Shown: positions 1 through 8,204, counted from the first letter of the stretch. The stretch: DNA of 23,395 nucleotides from ZLKRG08 sp046048895 (GCA_046048895.1 JBJOFF010000014.1:1-23395), one strand, 5' to 3'. Notes: a model not told the origin generated them from the letters alone. Numbers and translations are program-made.

Positions 1-1118
1 TGCAGATCGTGAACCAGACCGTCCCACAGGCGCTTCGTAAGCTTGGCTACTCAGAAGAGACCATCGAAGCGATCGTCGAATACATCGCAGCAAATGGCCA
101 TGTAATTGATGCTCCTGGCTTAAAACTAGAGCACTATGACATCTTTGATTGCGCACTTGGTAAGCGTTCAATCGCTCCAATGGGCCACGTTCGAATGATG
201 GCAGCTTGCCAACCATTCCTATCTGGTGCGATCTCAAAGACGGTCAACCTTCCTGAAGATGCCACCATCGAACAGGTTGAAGAGGTTTACTACGAAGGTT
301 GGAAGCTTGGCTTAAAGGCAATCGCTATCTATCGCGATAATTGCAAAGTTGGTCAGCCATTATCTGATGGCAAGGCAGAGAAGAAGGAAGCAACTGCAAC
401 TGTAGAAGCAACTGCAACTCCAGTTCGTAAGCGCCTTCCAAAGTCTCGTCCATCACGTACCACTTCATTTAATGTCGGTGGCGCAGAGGGTTACATGACC
501 GCTGGTGCATATAACGATGGCACTCTTGGTGAAGTATTCCTAAAGCTTGGCAAGCAGGGTTCAACTCTTGCAGGCGTAATGGATGCATTCTCAATCGCAG
601 TATCAATTGGTCTTCAATACGGAGTTCCACTAGAGACATTCGTTTCTAAGTTCATGAACCTTCGCTTCGAACCAGCAGGCATGACCGATGATGCTGATGT
701 TCGTATGGCGCAGTCAATGCTTGACTACATCTTCCGTCGTCTAGCTCTTGATTACCTGCCATTTGAAGATCGTGCAGCGATGGGTCTCTACACCTCATCC
801 GAACGCGCTCGCGCACTTGAGACTGGTGAATACACACCTGATGTGGATGCGATGAACGAAACTATCGCGCAATCAGTTCAGGTAGAAGCTCCAGTAGCGC
901 CAGTTGCTCCGGTGGCTGTTACAAAGCCGGTTGAAGTCAAGATCGAAGCAGCTCCAGCTGCAGGATCTACAAATATTGGTTCATCCACTGAACTACTTGA
1001 GAAAATCTCAGGTATCAAATCAGATGCACCACTATGTATGACTTGCGGCGTAAAGATGCGTCAATCTGGCGCTTGCTATGTCTGCGAAGGCTGCGGTTCA
1101 ACCTCTGGTTGCAGCTGA
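1..1118 (+). CDS. nrdJ: Vitamin B12-dependent (class II) ribonucleotide reductase, C-terminal part (partial)
   Basis: This is the 3' end of a gene that starts before the window; the frame is open from base 3, so the GTG at 9 is internal. The enzyme reduces ribonucleotides to deoxyribonucleotides with adenosylcobalamin and needs no oxygen. What is visible is the end of the catalytic barrel (SGAISKTVNLPEDAT, then KAIAIYRDNCK), an Ala/Thr-rich linker, a TSCPD-type domain (about 450-800, with TTSFNVGG and NLRFEPAGMTDDADVRMAQS), a second Ala/Pro/Val-rich linker, and a C-terminal Cys-rich tail (1035-1115, CxxC then CxxCxxC) that fits a zinc ribbon or the redox-active tail of NrdJ. The stop is followed by a strong terminator, so this is the last gene of its transcript. 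Identification rests on the domain order and is secure; the catalytic cysteines lie outside the window. Confidence 0.93.
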   Translation, partial: QIVNQTVPQALRKLGYSEETIEAIVEYIAANGHVIDAPGLKLEHYDIFDCALGKRSIAPMGHVRMMAACQPFLSGAISKTVNLPEDATIEQVEEVYYEGWKLGLKAIAIYRDNCKVGQPLSDGKAEKKEATATVEATATPVRKRLPKSRPSRTTSFNVGGAEGYMTAGAYNDGTLGEVFLKLGKQGSTLAGVMDAFSIAVSIGLQYGVPLETFVSKFMNLRFEPAGMTDDADVRMAQSMLDYIFRRLALDYLPFEDRAAMGLYTSSERARALETGEYTPDVDAMNETIAQSVQVEAPVAPVAPVAVTKPVEVKIEAAPAAGSTNIGSSTELLEKISGIKSDAPLCMTCGVKMRQSGACYVCEGCGSTSGCS

Positions 1119-1131
1119 TAATTAGTTAACG

Positions 1132-1170
1132 AAAATGCCTGTTCGGATTACCGAGCAGGCATTTTTCTTT
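1132..1170 (+). terminator. Intrinsic terminator after nrdJ
   Basis: A 15-bp stem (1132-1146 with 1151-1165, one G-U wobble) with the 4-nt loop ATTA is followed by a T-rich run to 1170. It lies 14 nt after the nrdJ stop. The A-run on the left arm could also let it work on the other strand. Confidence 0.93.
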
Positions 1171-1173
1171 GTC

Positions 1174-1179
1174 TAGACT
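1174..1179 (+). promoter_or_regulatory. -10 box for a leaderless CapA-like transcript
   Basis: TAGACT ends 7 nt before the GTG at 1187 and no Shine-Dalgarno is present, so transcription probably begins at or next to the start codon. No convincing -35 is seen; that region falls in the nrdJ terminator. Confidence 0.5.
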
Positions 1180-1186
1180 AACCGCC

Positions 1187-2179
1187 GTGAAGAAGTTAGC
1201 GCTGCTCTTACTCCTAGCTTTTTCATTAAGTGCATGCGCCCAAGACACACCTGCGCCAAAGAAAATACGGAATATCACCATCGCCTTTGGTGGAGATGTA
1301 CATGGCGTAGATCAAATTTCTAATTATCTAAATAATGGTGGCAATCCATTTAAAAATATCTCCAAGGCGATTAAAGCTGCCGATATCTCGGTAGTGAATC
1401 TAGAGAGCGCAGTTACTACTAGCACCGAACATCAAGATAAAGAGTTCTTCTTTAATAGCAATCCCTATCTTTTAGATTGGATGAAAACCGAAGGGGTAGA
1501 TGTAGTAAATATTGGAAATAATCATGCTGGAGATTATTTACGTCCTGGCTTTACTGAAACTTTAAAAAATTTGACCGAGCGAGATTTTCAAGTAATTGGT
1601 GGCGGCATTAATGGTCGCGAAGCCTGGACCGCTAAAGTAATTGAAGTACGCGGAACCAAAATTGCATTCTTAGGGATCGCCAAAATAAATAGCGGTGTAG
1701 AGACCGTCGCAACTGCCGAGAACCCAGGCACCACCAACGGTTGGGATCCAACCGTGATCGAACTTGCCATTAAAGCTGCAGCTCGCAGAGCCGATGCGGT
1801 AATTGTTTATACCCACTGGGGCCAAGAGGCGAAAACTTGCCCTGCTAAGAGCGAAGTGCGCGATGCCAATCAATGGTTGGAGTGGGGCGCTACTGCAGTA
1901 ATTGGGAGCCATCCACATCGCCAACAACCGTATGTATTAGAAAATGGAAAGTTAATCGATTACTCTCTTGGCAATTTCATATTCCATGCCTCAAGTAGCG
2001 GGGGACTAAAGAGCGGAGTTGGAATTCTTTCAATTTCACCAAAAGGTCAAGTAGTTAAATATGTATTTAAACCAGCGCTAATCAACCCGCGTACTGGCTC
2101 GCCATCTTTTATTTATGGCGAAGCAAAAGATGCTGCAAAGCGCGATAAAAATCGCTACTGCTCGAGTTTAAATAAATAA
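1187..2179 (+). CDS. CapA-family (poly-gamma-glutamate synthesis type) lipoprotein
   Basis: A 330-residue protein of the CapA / metallophosphoesterase-like fold. I chose the GTG at 1187 over the TTG at 1169 because it gives a clean lipoprotein signal: MKK, a Leu-rich stretch, then the lipobox L-S-A-C with Cys17 as the lipidated residue. It should be anchored on the outer face of the membrane. Family motifs visible in order are FGGDVHG, VVNLESAVT, VNIGNNHAGD, THWGQE and IGSHPHRQQP followed by DYSLGNFIF; the Asp/Asn/His residues in these are the probable metal site. CapA proteins are known from poly-gamma-glutamate capsules, but no capB or capC homologue is nearby, so the real substrate is unknown. 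It runs convergently into the dioxygenase-like gene with one base between the stop codons. Confidence 0.85.
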   Translation: MKKLALLLLLAFSLSACAQDTPAPKKIRNITIAFGGDVHGVDQISNYLNNGGNPFKNISKAIKAADISVVNLESAVTTSTEHQDKEFFFNSNPYLLDWMKTEGVDVVNIGNNHAGDYLRPGFTETLKNLTERDFQVIGGGINGREAWTAKVIEVRGTKIAFLGIAKINSGVETVATAENPGTTNGWDPTVIELAIKAAARRADAVIVYTHWGQEAKTCPAKSEVRDANQWLEWGATAVIGSHPHRQQPYVLENGKLIDYSLGNFIFHASSSGGLKSGVGILSISPKGQVVKYVFKPALINPRTGSPSFIYGEAKDAAKRDKNRYCSSLNK

Positions 2180-2180
2180 C

Positions 2181-2954
2181 TTAAGCTACTTGAATCGAAC
2201 GTTTAGCAAGGCCCATAAAGTAACCTTCAATTAAAGTCTCTGGCGCAACTTCAGAATTGGTGGCGGCACCTAAAGTTACAAAGAGTGGCGTAAAGTGTTC
2301 GACAGTTGGATGCGCATATGGCATACCTGGCGCTTTATTTTTAAAATTTGCCAGAGTATCGATATCACCATTAGCTAAAGATTCTTTCGCCCAGATATCA
2401 AAATCAGATGACCAACCTGGTGCATCGGCATCGATGCGCCAATCTCTTAAAAATGGCAGACCATGAGTCATAAATCCAGAACCAATGATTAATACGCCTT
2501 GATCACGCAAGGTCTGTAGCCGCTTGCCAAGTTCCATTAATTTAAATGGATCTGACGTTGGCATCGACATCTGCAGAACTGGAATATCGGCATCTGGGTA
2601 CATGACTTTCAGAGGTACCCAGGCGCCGTGATCCAGACCGCGATTTGCTTGATAAACCGGTTCGTTATCTGGCATTAACTTCGCGACCATTTGGGAGAGC
2701 TCAGTAGCATCTGGTGTTTCATAAGTCATCTGATAAAACTTCGGTGCAAAGCCACCAAAGTCATAAACCAGAGGAGTTGCTGCATCAGGGCTAGAGAGCG
2801 TGACCGGTTCGGATTCCCAATGCGCAGAGACAATCAAAATTGCTTTTGGTTTTGGTAACTTCCCGGCCACCCCACGTAGCTCTGAAGTCCAAAGCGGATC
2901 ATCTAACAACATCGGTGCTCCGTGTCCGATGTATAGCGCCGGCATCCTCTGCAT
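2181..2954 (-). CDS. Extradiol ring-cleavage dioxygenase family protein (LigB / YgiD, 4,5-DOPA dioxygenase type)
   Basis: A 257-residue protein of the class III extradiol dioxygenase superfamily, which opens catechol-type rings using a non-haem metal. The conserved pattern is present: IGHGAPM (His11), VSAHWE (His45), GLDHGAWVPL (His109), GSGFMTHGL (His164) and VEHFTPLFVTLGAA (His220). Length fits the YgiD/DODA group. Start choice is open: I use ATG 2954 because a TAGAGT box lies 8 nt upstream; GTG 2960 and ATG 2945 are in frame, and many homologues begin at the equivalent of 2945 (MPALYIGHG). It is divergent from dinG across a 56-bp spacer with a perfect palindrome that may be an operator. 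The natural substrate cannot be read from the sequence; no aromatic-degradation cluster surrounds it. Confidence 0.85.
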   Translation of the reverse strand: MQRMPALYIGHGAPMLLDDPLWTSELRGVAGKLPKPKAILIVSAHWESEPVTLSSPDAATPLVYDFGGFAPKFYQMTYETPDATELSQMVAKLMPDNEPVYQANRGLDHGAWVPLKVMYPDADIPVLQMSMPTSDPFKLMELGKRLQTLRDQGVLIIGSGFMTHGLPFLRDWRIDADAPGWSSDFDIWAKESLANGDIDTLANFKNKAPGMPYAHPTVEHFTPLFVTLGAATNSEVAPETLIEGYFMGLAKRSIQVA

Positions 2955-2972
2955 AGTCACATACTCTACAAC

Positions 2973-2992
2973 ATAGTTGAAATTTCAACTAT
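2973..2992. promoter_or_regulatory. Perfect 20-bp palindrome, candidate operator
   Basis: ATAGTTGAAATTTCAACTAT reads identically on both strands. It sits in the spacer between the dioxygenase-like gene and dinG, upstream of both candidate -10 boxes (2963-2968 on minus, 3005-3010 on plus). Size, symmetry and position fit a homodimeric repressor site; the style resembles MarR-family operators, which is an inference. No regulator gene is encoded in the window. Confidence 0.6.
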
Positions 2993-3004
2993 TCCCGAAA
3001 TCGC

Positions 3005-3010
3005 TAAGAT
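3005..3010 (+). promoter_or_regulatory. -10 box for leaderless dinG transcript
   Basis: TAAGAT ends 6 nt before the GTG at 3017; no Shine-Dalgarno is seen. The right half of the 20-bp palindrome covers the expected -35 region. Confidence 0.5.
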
Positions 3011-3016
3011 TATGAA

Positions 3017-5029
3017 GTGAATTTGGAGCAGGTTCGTAAAGCGCTTGATGTTGCCGTTGGTGCCATAAATGGCAAGCCACGTACCGGCCAGATTGAAATG
3101 GCCGAAGCGGTGGCAAATACGCTGATAGATCAGCACCATTTAATGGTCCAGGCAGGCACTGGCACCGGAAAGTCATTGGCTTACCTAGTTCCGGCAATCG
3201 TCAGTGGCAAGAAGACTTTAATTGCAACTGCGACTTTGGCACTGCAACGTCAATTAGTCGAGCGCGATTTACCAAAAATTGTCCCGGCACTTGAGAAAGA
3301 GTTGGGGCGATCAATTACCTATGGCATCTACAAAGGCGTTGGTAATTATGTTTGTTTACAGAAATTAAATTCTGAAGAACCAGATCCAGATGGCGAACTA
3401 TTACTTGAAGTCTCTTCATTGGGTAAAGAAGCGCAACGACTTAGGGCTTGGGCGGAAACTCCTGGAGTAACTGGGGATCGTGATGAAGCGCCGGATGTAG
3501 ATCGCAGAGTCTGGGCCGCCAGCTCAGTTAGCGGTCGCGAATGTGTTGGCGCAGATATCTGTAATTATGGTGCGCAATGCTTCGCTGCAAATGCCAAAAC
3601 CAAAGCTATCAATTCAGATATCGTGGTTTCTAATCACACCTTGTTGGCACTTGAAGTAGTGGAATCACATCCAATTTTGCCAGAGCGCGAAATTGTAATT
3701 TTAGATGAAGCTCATGAATTCATGGATCGCACTACACAAGCAGTCACGGAAGAGCTAACTGCGCCAAGAGTTTCTAGAGCTGCAGCGATGGCCCGTAAAT
3801 ATAAAGCACTGCCAAATAAAATGGTCGATTCCTTTACCCATGCATCTGATGATTTTGCAGATGCAATGGATGCATATGGCAAATTTATGCGCGGCGATAT
3901 TGAAATCAGCCGTAAATTAGATCAACTACCACCAGAACTTGAAACGGCAGTAAGAAGAGTCCGAGAGACTGCAGATGCAATTGTTAAATTCTTGCAAGCA
4001 GATGATGACATTATCGATACCTCTGAACTTGCAGAGCGCGCCCGCGTCAAAGGTGCAGTTAATGAAGTCAATGTAACGGCCCAAAAGTTATTAAAGGGAA
4101 AAGGCGGCCAAGTACTTTGGTATGAACCAACTTTTAAAACTCTATATTTGGCGCCACTTTCAGTCAGTGATGTCTTGCGCGAGAATATGTTGCGCCAGAC
4201 TCCAGTGATTGCCACCAGTGCGACGCTTAAAGTAGGTAGCGGTTTTGAGGCCATGGCTAAACAGATTGGTTTTATTGTCGGCAATGAAGCCTCTTCCTCA
4301 GTTGAAGAATCTGACGGCGAAACAATTGATCCGGCAAATGTGCAGATGCTAGATGTGGGTTCACCTTTTGATTTTGCGCAGCAAGGGATGCTCTATTTAC
4401 CTAAGAATTTACCCGAACCAGGTAGAGATGGAATTGCCCCTGAAGTTTTAGAACATCTAGGCGAATTAATTGATGCTGCCGGTGGTCGAACATTGGCGCT
4501 CTTTAGCTCATGGCGCGCAGTGGAAGCAGCAGATGCGCATCTAAGAAAAGTTTTGGCAGAACTTCCAATTCGAATTATCACTCAAAAACGTGGAGATGCA
4601 GTTGCGCCGTTAGTAGAGAAATTTGCTAGCGATGAGACTTCGGTTTTACTTGGCACGATGACTCTTTGGCAAGGAGTAGATGTGCCGGGTGCAGCCTGCA
4701 ATTTGGTAACAATTGATCGCATTCCATTTCCAAGACCAGATGATCCAGTGATGTCTGCCAGAAGCGCGGAAGTCGATGCAGCTGGTGGAAGTGGCTTTAT
4801 GAGCATCTCTCTGCCAAGAGCAGCGCTACTACTTGCGCAAGGTACTGGGCGATTAATTAGAAGCGTAGAAGATCGCGGTGTTGTTGCAATTTTAGATTCA
4901 CGTATCGTCAATAAGCGCTATGGAAGTGCGTTGTTAAATTCAATCCCACCGCTTTGGCGTACCAGTGATGGGGCAGTTGTTAAAGAGAGCCTGAAGCGAT
5001 TAAGTCAGACACTAACTGCTGCAGACTAG
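3017..5029 (+). CDS. dinG: DinG/XPD-type ATP-dependent DNA helicase with iron-sulfur cluster
   Basis: A 670-residue superfamily 2 helicase of the DinG/YoaA group, expected to unwind DNA 5' to 3' during repair or at R-loops. Walker A is AGTGTGKS at residues 46-53 and the DEAH box is at 230-233. Four cysteines between motifs I and II (Cys113, Cys176, Cys182, Cys188) match the 4Fe-4S ligand pattern of this family. The C-terminal helicase domain shows TSATL, LGTMTLWQGVDVPG, IDRIPFPRP and the motif VI segment QGTGRLIRS. The GTG start has no ribosome binding site but has TAAGAT 6 nt upstream. Its last 50 bp overlap the 3' end of the convergent NUDIX gene. Family assignment is firm; DinG versus YoaA subtype is less so. 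Confidence 0.9.
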   Translation: MNLEQVRKALDVAVGAINGKPRTGQIEMAEAVANTLIDQHHLMVQAGTGTGKSLAYLVPAIVSGKKTLIATATLALQRQLVERDLPKIVPALEKELGRSITYGIYKGVGNYVCLQKLNSEEPDPDGELLLEVSSLGKEAQRLRAWAETPGVTGDRDEAPDVDRRVWAASSVSGRECVGADICNYGAQCFAANAKTKAINSDIVVSNHTLLALEVVESHPILPEREIVILDEAHEFMDRTTQAVTEELTAPRVSRAAAMARKYKALPNKMVDSFTHASDDFADAMDAYGKFMRGDIEISRKLDQLPPELETAVRRVRETADAIVKFLQADDDIIDTSELAERARVKGAVNEVNVTAQKLLKGKGGQVLWYEPTFKTLYLAPLSVSDVLRENMLRQTPVIATSATLKVGSGFEAMAKQIGFIVGNEASSSVEESDGETIDPANVQMLDVGSPFDFAQQGMLYLPKNLPEPGRDGIAPEVLEHLGELIDAAGGRTLALFSSWRAVEAADAHLRKVLAELPIRIITQKRGDAVAPLVEKFASDETSVLLGTMTLWQGVDVPGAACNLVTIDRIPFPRPDDPVMSARSAEVDAAGGSGFMSISLPRAALLLAQGTGRLIRSVEDRGVVAILDSRIVNKRYGSALLNSIPPLWRTSDGAVVKESLKRLSQTLTAAD

Positions 5030-5453
5030 GCCAACTCTTTTTAAAACTTGGATGTAATTCCAATTTCGTTACTTCGGTTAATTCAAACCATCCAATGTCA
5101 TGAGTTTCCGGGTTCCACTCAGAGGTTTCTAAGTCATCATGAGCCTTGGCAATTACGGTGTCATAGCGCCAATCAATATGATCATCAGAGAAAAGTCCTA
5201 CAACTTCTAGATGCGCTGCGCTGATTCCGGTCTCTTCGATAGTTTCACGAATCGCTGCTGCTTCGATACTTTCATGAGAATCACGAGCGCCCCCTGGTAG
5301 CCCCCAGGTATCTCCGTTATGAACCCATGGCGCGCGGTGTTGCAGCATGATCTTGCCATTACGAATTAATAAAAGTCCGGCAGCGCCATTTAGACCCCAA
5401 TGCTTTCCGCCGCAGCGACATTCAATCCAACCATCGCCATCTTTCGCCGCCAT
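4980..5453 (-). CDS. NUDIX hydrolase
   Basis: A 157-residue NUDIX protein. The box begins GGARDSHESIEAAAIRE and ends TIEETGI, matching the G-x5-E-x7-RE-x2-EE-x-G pattern except for Thr at the usual hydrophobic position after RE. These enzymes hydrolyse nucleoside diphosphates linked to another group; the substrate is unknown. The N-terminus has a Cys-containing segment (WIECRCGGKHWG) before the fold, possibly a metal knuckle. I placed the start at ATG 5453 rather than 5507 because a TATTCT box lies 7 nt upstream and the fold begins just after. The C-terminal 16 codons are read from DNA that also encodes the end of dinG on the other strand. Confidence 0.85.
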   Translation of the reverse strand: MAAKDGDGWIECRCGGKHWGLNGAAGLLLIRNGKIMLQHRAPWVHNGDTWGLPGGARDSHESIEAAAIRETIEETGISAAHLEVVGLFSDDHIDWRYDTVIAKAHDDLETSEWNPETHDIGWFELTEVTKLELHPSFKKSWPSLQQLVSDLIASGSL

Positions 5454-5460
5454 AGTCTTA

Positions 5461-5466
5461 AGAATA
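5461..5466 (-). promoter_or_regulatory. -10 box for leaderless NUDIX transcript
   Basis: On the minus strand TATTCT lies 7 nt before the ATG at 5453, with no Shine-Dalgarno between them. Confidence 0.45.
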
Positions 5467-5513
5467 ACCACCAGGCACTGTGGATTAACCAAACCGTGGT
5501 TGGCCAATCTCTT

Positions 5514-5519
5514 TAACTT
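5514..5519 (+). promoter_or_regulatory. -10 box for leaderless PKD-protein transcript
   Basis: TAACTT ends 6 nt before the ATG at 5526. There is no Shine-Dalgarno. Confidence 0.45.
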
Positions 5520-5525
5520 TAAGCC

Positions 5526-6215
5526 ATGCGTAAATTACTGATAATTCTTACTCTTTTACTAATTCCTACACCTTGGGCCAGCGCCGAATGCCTCAACAAA
5601 GTCTGCGTAAATGTTTATACCGAGAATGGACAGCTGGTTATCGAAGGCAAGAAAAATGGGAGCACTGCAACTGCAAAACCAAGAGTTGCCACCACGGTAG
5701 CGGCCAAGCCAAAACCAACGATTAATCCGACTCCAACTGCAACTAGAAAGTACACCTACAAACCACGCACGACCGCACCTAGAACTCGCTCAACAACTAA
5801 ATCTTTAGCCGATAAAGTGTTGCAATCGCTTCCAACCTTGCAAGTTGCTTATCAGCCAGTTGGCAAAGTACTACCTAAAATGCCAGTGATTTTCTGGACG
5901 GATTTGCCAACTTATTTCAATAAAGATTACAAAATTTTAGGGCAAAGAGTTAGCGTTAAATTAAAGCCAGTTTCAATCTGGTCCTTTGGAGATGGTTCGG
6001 TTTTAGTTACTGACAAAGTTGGTAAGCCTTACCCTTCACGAGAAATTACCCATTCCTACAGCGTTCCGGGCACTTACACCGTTTTAGTTAAATCGTATTG
6101 GGAAGGTAGTTTTATTGTGGATGGAGTAGAGGCGCCAATTCCTGGAAAGATCGAACAGCTAACTGCAGTCGATGTAAAAGTTGTAGGTGCAAGTACTAAG
6201 TTTGTGGGTAAGTAA
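5526..6215 (+). CDS. Secreted protein with PKD-like domain
   Basis: A 229-residue exported protein of unknown function. Residues 1-20 are a Sec signal peptide (MRKLL, a Leu/Ile core, cleavage likely after ASA). A short segment with Cys21 and Cys26 follows (ECLNKVCVNVYTENGQ), which could form a disulfide. Residues about 45-95 are Thr/Pro/Lys/Arg-rich low complexity, typical of a cell-wall linker. The C-terminal half carries a PKD-type beta-sandwich signature: WSFGDGS, then ITHSYSVPGTYTVLVKSYW. PKD domains usually mediate protein or polysaccharide contacts outside the cell. No membrane anchor or sortase signal is seen at the C-terminus. It is divergent from the NUDIX gene and is followed after 37 bp by the DUF4192 gene. 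Confidence 0.75.
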   Translation: MRKLLIILTLLLIPTPWASAECLNKVCVNVYTENGQLVIEGKKNGSTATAKPRVATTVAAKPKPTINPTPTATRKYTYKPRTTAPRTRSTTKSLADKVLQSLPTLQVAYQPVGKVLPKMPVIFWTDLPTYFNKDYKILGQRVSVKLKPVSIWSFGDGSVLVTDKVGKPYPSREITHSYSVPGTYTVLVKSYWEGSFIVDGVEAPIPGKIEQLTAVDVKVVGASTKFVGK

Positions 6216-6252
6216 AAACTTCTGTCAGTGCGAATTACCACGATTAGCCACT

Positions 6253-7245
6253 ATGACAACTGTAAAAACACCGCATGATTTATTAGCAGCAGTACCGTTT
6301 CTAATTGGCTACCATCCAACGGATTCCTTGGTTTTAATCTCCGTAAAGGCAGATTCGCTAGAGATGGCGATGCGAATTGATTTTCCAATCAACCCACCCG
6401 AAGGTGCCTATCAATTACTGGCATCGCATTTAAAGCGCGATCATGCAGATGGCGCACTTTTAGTGGCCTACGAACCAGCAGATTGCGATTTAGGTCCAGA
6501 GGTACTTCGAAATGCAGCCGATGCGGTTGCGGCCCTAGATATTCCGATTCGCGAATTGATGTTAGTCAGAGATGGGCGTTGGCGTTCCATAATCTGCCAA
6601 GACGATAGTTGCTGTCCTCCTGATGGTAATTTGATTGAGGATTTTCAAAATTCCAGAATTACTGCCGAACAGGTAGCTAATGGCAAAGTTCTGCCATTTA
6701 GTAATTCCGAAGGATTGACGCACTCTATTTCCCCAACACTCTTTGCTAAAGATATTAATTGGAATGCCCAAGTTATCGGTTTTCGCATCGACCCAGATGC
6801 CAATAATTTAAATGAGCTGCAAAGAGATGGCGCTGAATCCATCTTGTTACTTGCCGATTTCTATGCCCAAAATGTATTCTGTAAAGATTGCGATTTAATT
6901 GCTCGAGTTTTAGGTCGCTTAACCGATGTGCAAGTCAGAGACTTTGCACTTGGTTGCCATAACGATGAATCTCTTAATACTTATTGGGCGATGTGGCGAG
7001 ATCTATTAAGAATTGCGCCACCTAAATTTGTGGCACCGGTGGCTTCATTATTTGCCGCCATCGCCTACGAGAACGGGGAGGGCGCGTTGGCTCATCGTGC
7101 GTTAGATCGTGCTATCGAAGATGATCCGGAATATTCACTATCCAGATTGCTACGTCGAGTATTTAGTAGCGGCTGGCCGCCATCAGGCTTTGCGCAATTG
7201 CGCTCAGAACTTCATCCCCGAGTGACAAAGACGATTTTCGGGTAA
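6253..7245 (+). CDS. DUF4192 family protein
   Basis: A 330-residue cytoplasmic protein of unknown function, recognised as DUF4192 by its N-terminus (LLAAVPFLIGYHPTDSLVLISV), the central RWRSIICQDDSCCPPDG segment, and the C-terminal Ala-rich helices (PVASLFAAIAYENGEGALAHRALDRA), which resemble a helical-repeat end and match other members. This family is common in Actinobacteria. I took ATG 6253 as the start: the open frame continues upstream to 6187, but that part overlaps the previous gene and looks non-coding (LWVSKNFCQCEL). No Shine-Dalgarno and no convincing -10 box is seen at this start, so it may be read through from the PKD gene. A terminator follows 19 nt after the stop. Confidence 0.85.
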   Translation: MTTVKTPHDLLAAVPFLIGYHPTDSLVLISVKADSLEMAMRIDFPINPPEGAYQLLASHLKRDHADGALLVAYEPADCDLGPEVLRNAADAVAALDIPIRELMLVRDGRWRSIICQDDSCCPPDGNLIEDFQNSRITAEQVANGKVLPFSNSEGLTHSISPTLFAKDINWNAQVIGFRIDPDANNLNELQRDGAESILLLADFYAQNVFCKDCDLIARVLGRLTDVQVRDFALGCHNDESLNTYWAMWRDLLRIAPPKFVAPVASLFAAIAYENGEGALAHRALDRAIEDDPEYSLSRLLRRVFSSGWPPSGFAQLRSELHPRVTKTIFG

Positions 7246-7264
7246 TTAGCGAGAGCTTTTCAAT

Positions 7265-7309
7265 AAGAAGCCATTTGCAAGTCAATTGCATATGGCTTCT
7301 TTCTCTTTG
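7265..7309 (+). terminator. Intrinsic terminator after the DUF4192 gene
   Basis: A 15-bp stem (7265-7279 with 7287-7301, one T-T mismatch) with a 7-nt loop is followed by a T-rich tail. It separates the upstream genes from the transporter operon. Confidence 0.85.
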
Positions 7310-7315
7310 TCAGGC

Positions 7316-7321
7316 TAATCT
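7316..7321 (+). promoter_or_regulatory. Possible -10 box of the ABC transporter operon
   Basis: TAATCT lies 33 nt before the ATG at 7355, giving a leader of about 27 nt that includes a GAAAGG Shine-Dalgarno. No clear -35 is seen; that region falls in the preceding terminator. Confidence 0.35.
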
Positions 7322-7354
7322 TTCGACCTCACAAAATGCCCGAAAGGCTAAACA

Positions 7355-8185
7355 ATGAAGATTCTTAAATTTCTGCCGTTAATCTTGGCGGCATCTGTAT
7401 TAACTGCTTGCAGTTCAAACTCTTCAAGCGAAGCAAGCTCTTGCGAACCAGGAAAACTAGCGACCGTAACTGATGGTGTACTAACTATCGCTACTGGTGA
7501 ACCTGCTTACTATCCATGGGTAATTGACGATAAGCCTGAATCTGGCGAAGGATTTGAAGCCGCAGTTGCACTTGCTGTAGCTAAGGAGCTGGGATACCAG
7601 GGAGATTCAGTTAAATGGGTTCGCACCACATTTGATTCTGCAATCGCGCCAGGAGAGAAGAGCTTTGACTTTAATCTTCAGCAATTCTCAATCACTGAGG
7701 ACCGAAAGAAAGCAGTTGATTTCTCAGATCCTTATTACAAGTCAACTCAAGTAATTGTCTCCTTCAAGGGCAGCCAAATTGCAGGCGCGAAGTCGATTGC
7801 AGATTTAGCAAATGCAAAATTAGGTGCCGCGGTGGCAACCACATCACTTGATGTAATTGAAAATAATCTAAAACTAAAGGCCCAAGTCTTTAACGATAAT
7901 GCCGCAGGAGTGACTGCCCTTAAGAATAAGCAGATTGACGGTCTAGTTGTGGATCTTCCAACAGGCTTTTATCTATCTGCAGTCGAAATTCCAAACGGCT
8001 TAATTGTTGGACAGATTGCTGGTAGCGATCAAGCTGATGCTGGATTCGGACTGCTACTTAAGAAAGATAGCCCAATTACTGGTTGCGTTAATAACGCGGT
8101 GAAAGCTATTACAGATAGTGGCGATTTAGCTGCAATCACAGATAATTGGCTTGGCGCAACAGCCGGAGCACCGGTTCTGGGCTAA
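7355..8185 (+). CDS. Amino-acid ABC transporter substrate-binding lipoprotein
   Basis: A 276-residue solute-binding protein of the polar amino-acid type (SBP_bac_3). The signal MKILKFLPLILAASVLTAC ends in an L-T-A-C lipobox, so Cys19 is lipidated. Family features follow: LTIATGEPAYYPWVIDDK, GEGFEAAVALAVAKELGY, FDFNLQQFSITEDRKKAVDFSDPYY, and a C-terminal lobe with GFGLLLKKDSP and ITDNWLG. GAAVATTSLDVI replaces the more usual GVQxGT loop. It should capture a polar or charged amino acid outside the membrane and pass it to the permease encoded next. The ATG has a GAAAGG Shine-Dalgarno 7-8 nt upstream. A terminator-like hairpin just downstream probably makes this the most abundant product of the operon. 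The exact ligand is not readable. Confidence 0.9.
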   Translation: MKILKFLPLILAASVLTACSSNSSSEASSCEPGKLATVTDGVLTIATGEPAYYPWVIDDKPESGEGFEAAVALAVAKELGYQGDSVKWVRTTFDSAIAPGEKSFDFNLQQFSITEDRKKAVDFSDPYYKSTQVIVSFKGSQIAGAKSIADLANAKLGAAVATTSLDVIENNLKLKAQVFNDNAAGVTALKNKQIDGLVVDLPTGFYLSAVEIPNGLIVGQIAGSDQADAGFGLLLKKDSPITGCVNNAVKAITDSGDLAAITDNWLGATAGAPVLG

Positions 8186-8192
8186 ATTCACT

Positions 8193-8198
8193 TAAAGT
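8193..8198 (+). promoter_or_regulatory. -10 box for a leaderless permease transcript
   Basis: TAAAGT ends 6 nt before the ATG at 8205 in the 19-nt gap after the binding-protein gene. It could start a permease/ATPase transcript independent of the upstream one. Confidence 0.45.
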
Positions 8199-8204
8199 AC
8201 CTAC

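Noticed and set aside
1169..1186. TTG start for the CapA-like protein
   Set aside because: It lies in the T-run of the nrdJ terminator, and the GTG at 1187 gives a standard lipoprotein signal with a -10 box at the right distance.
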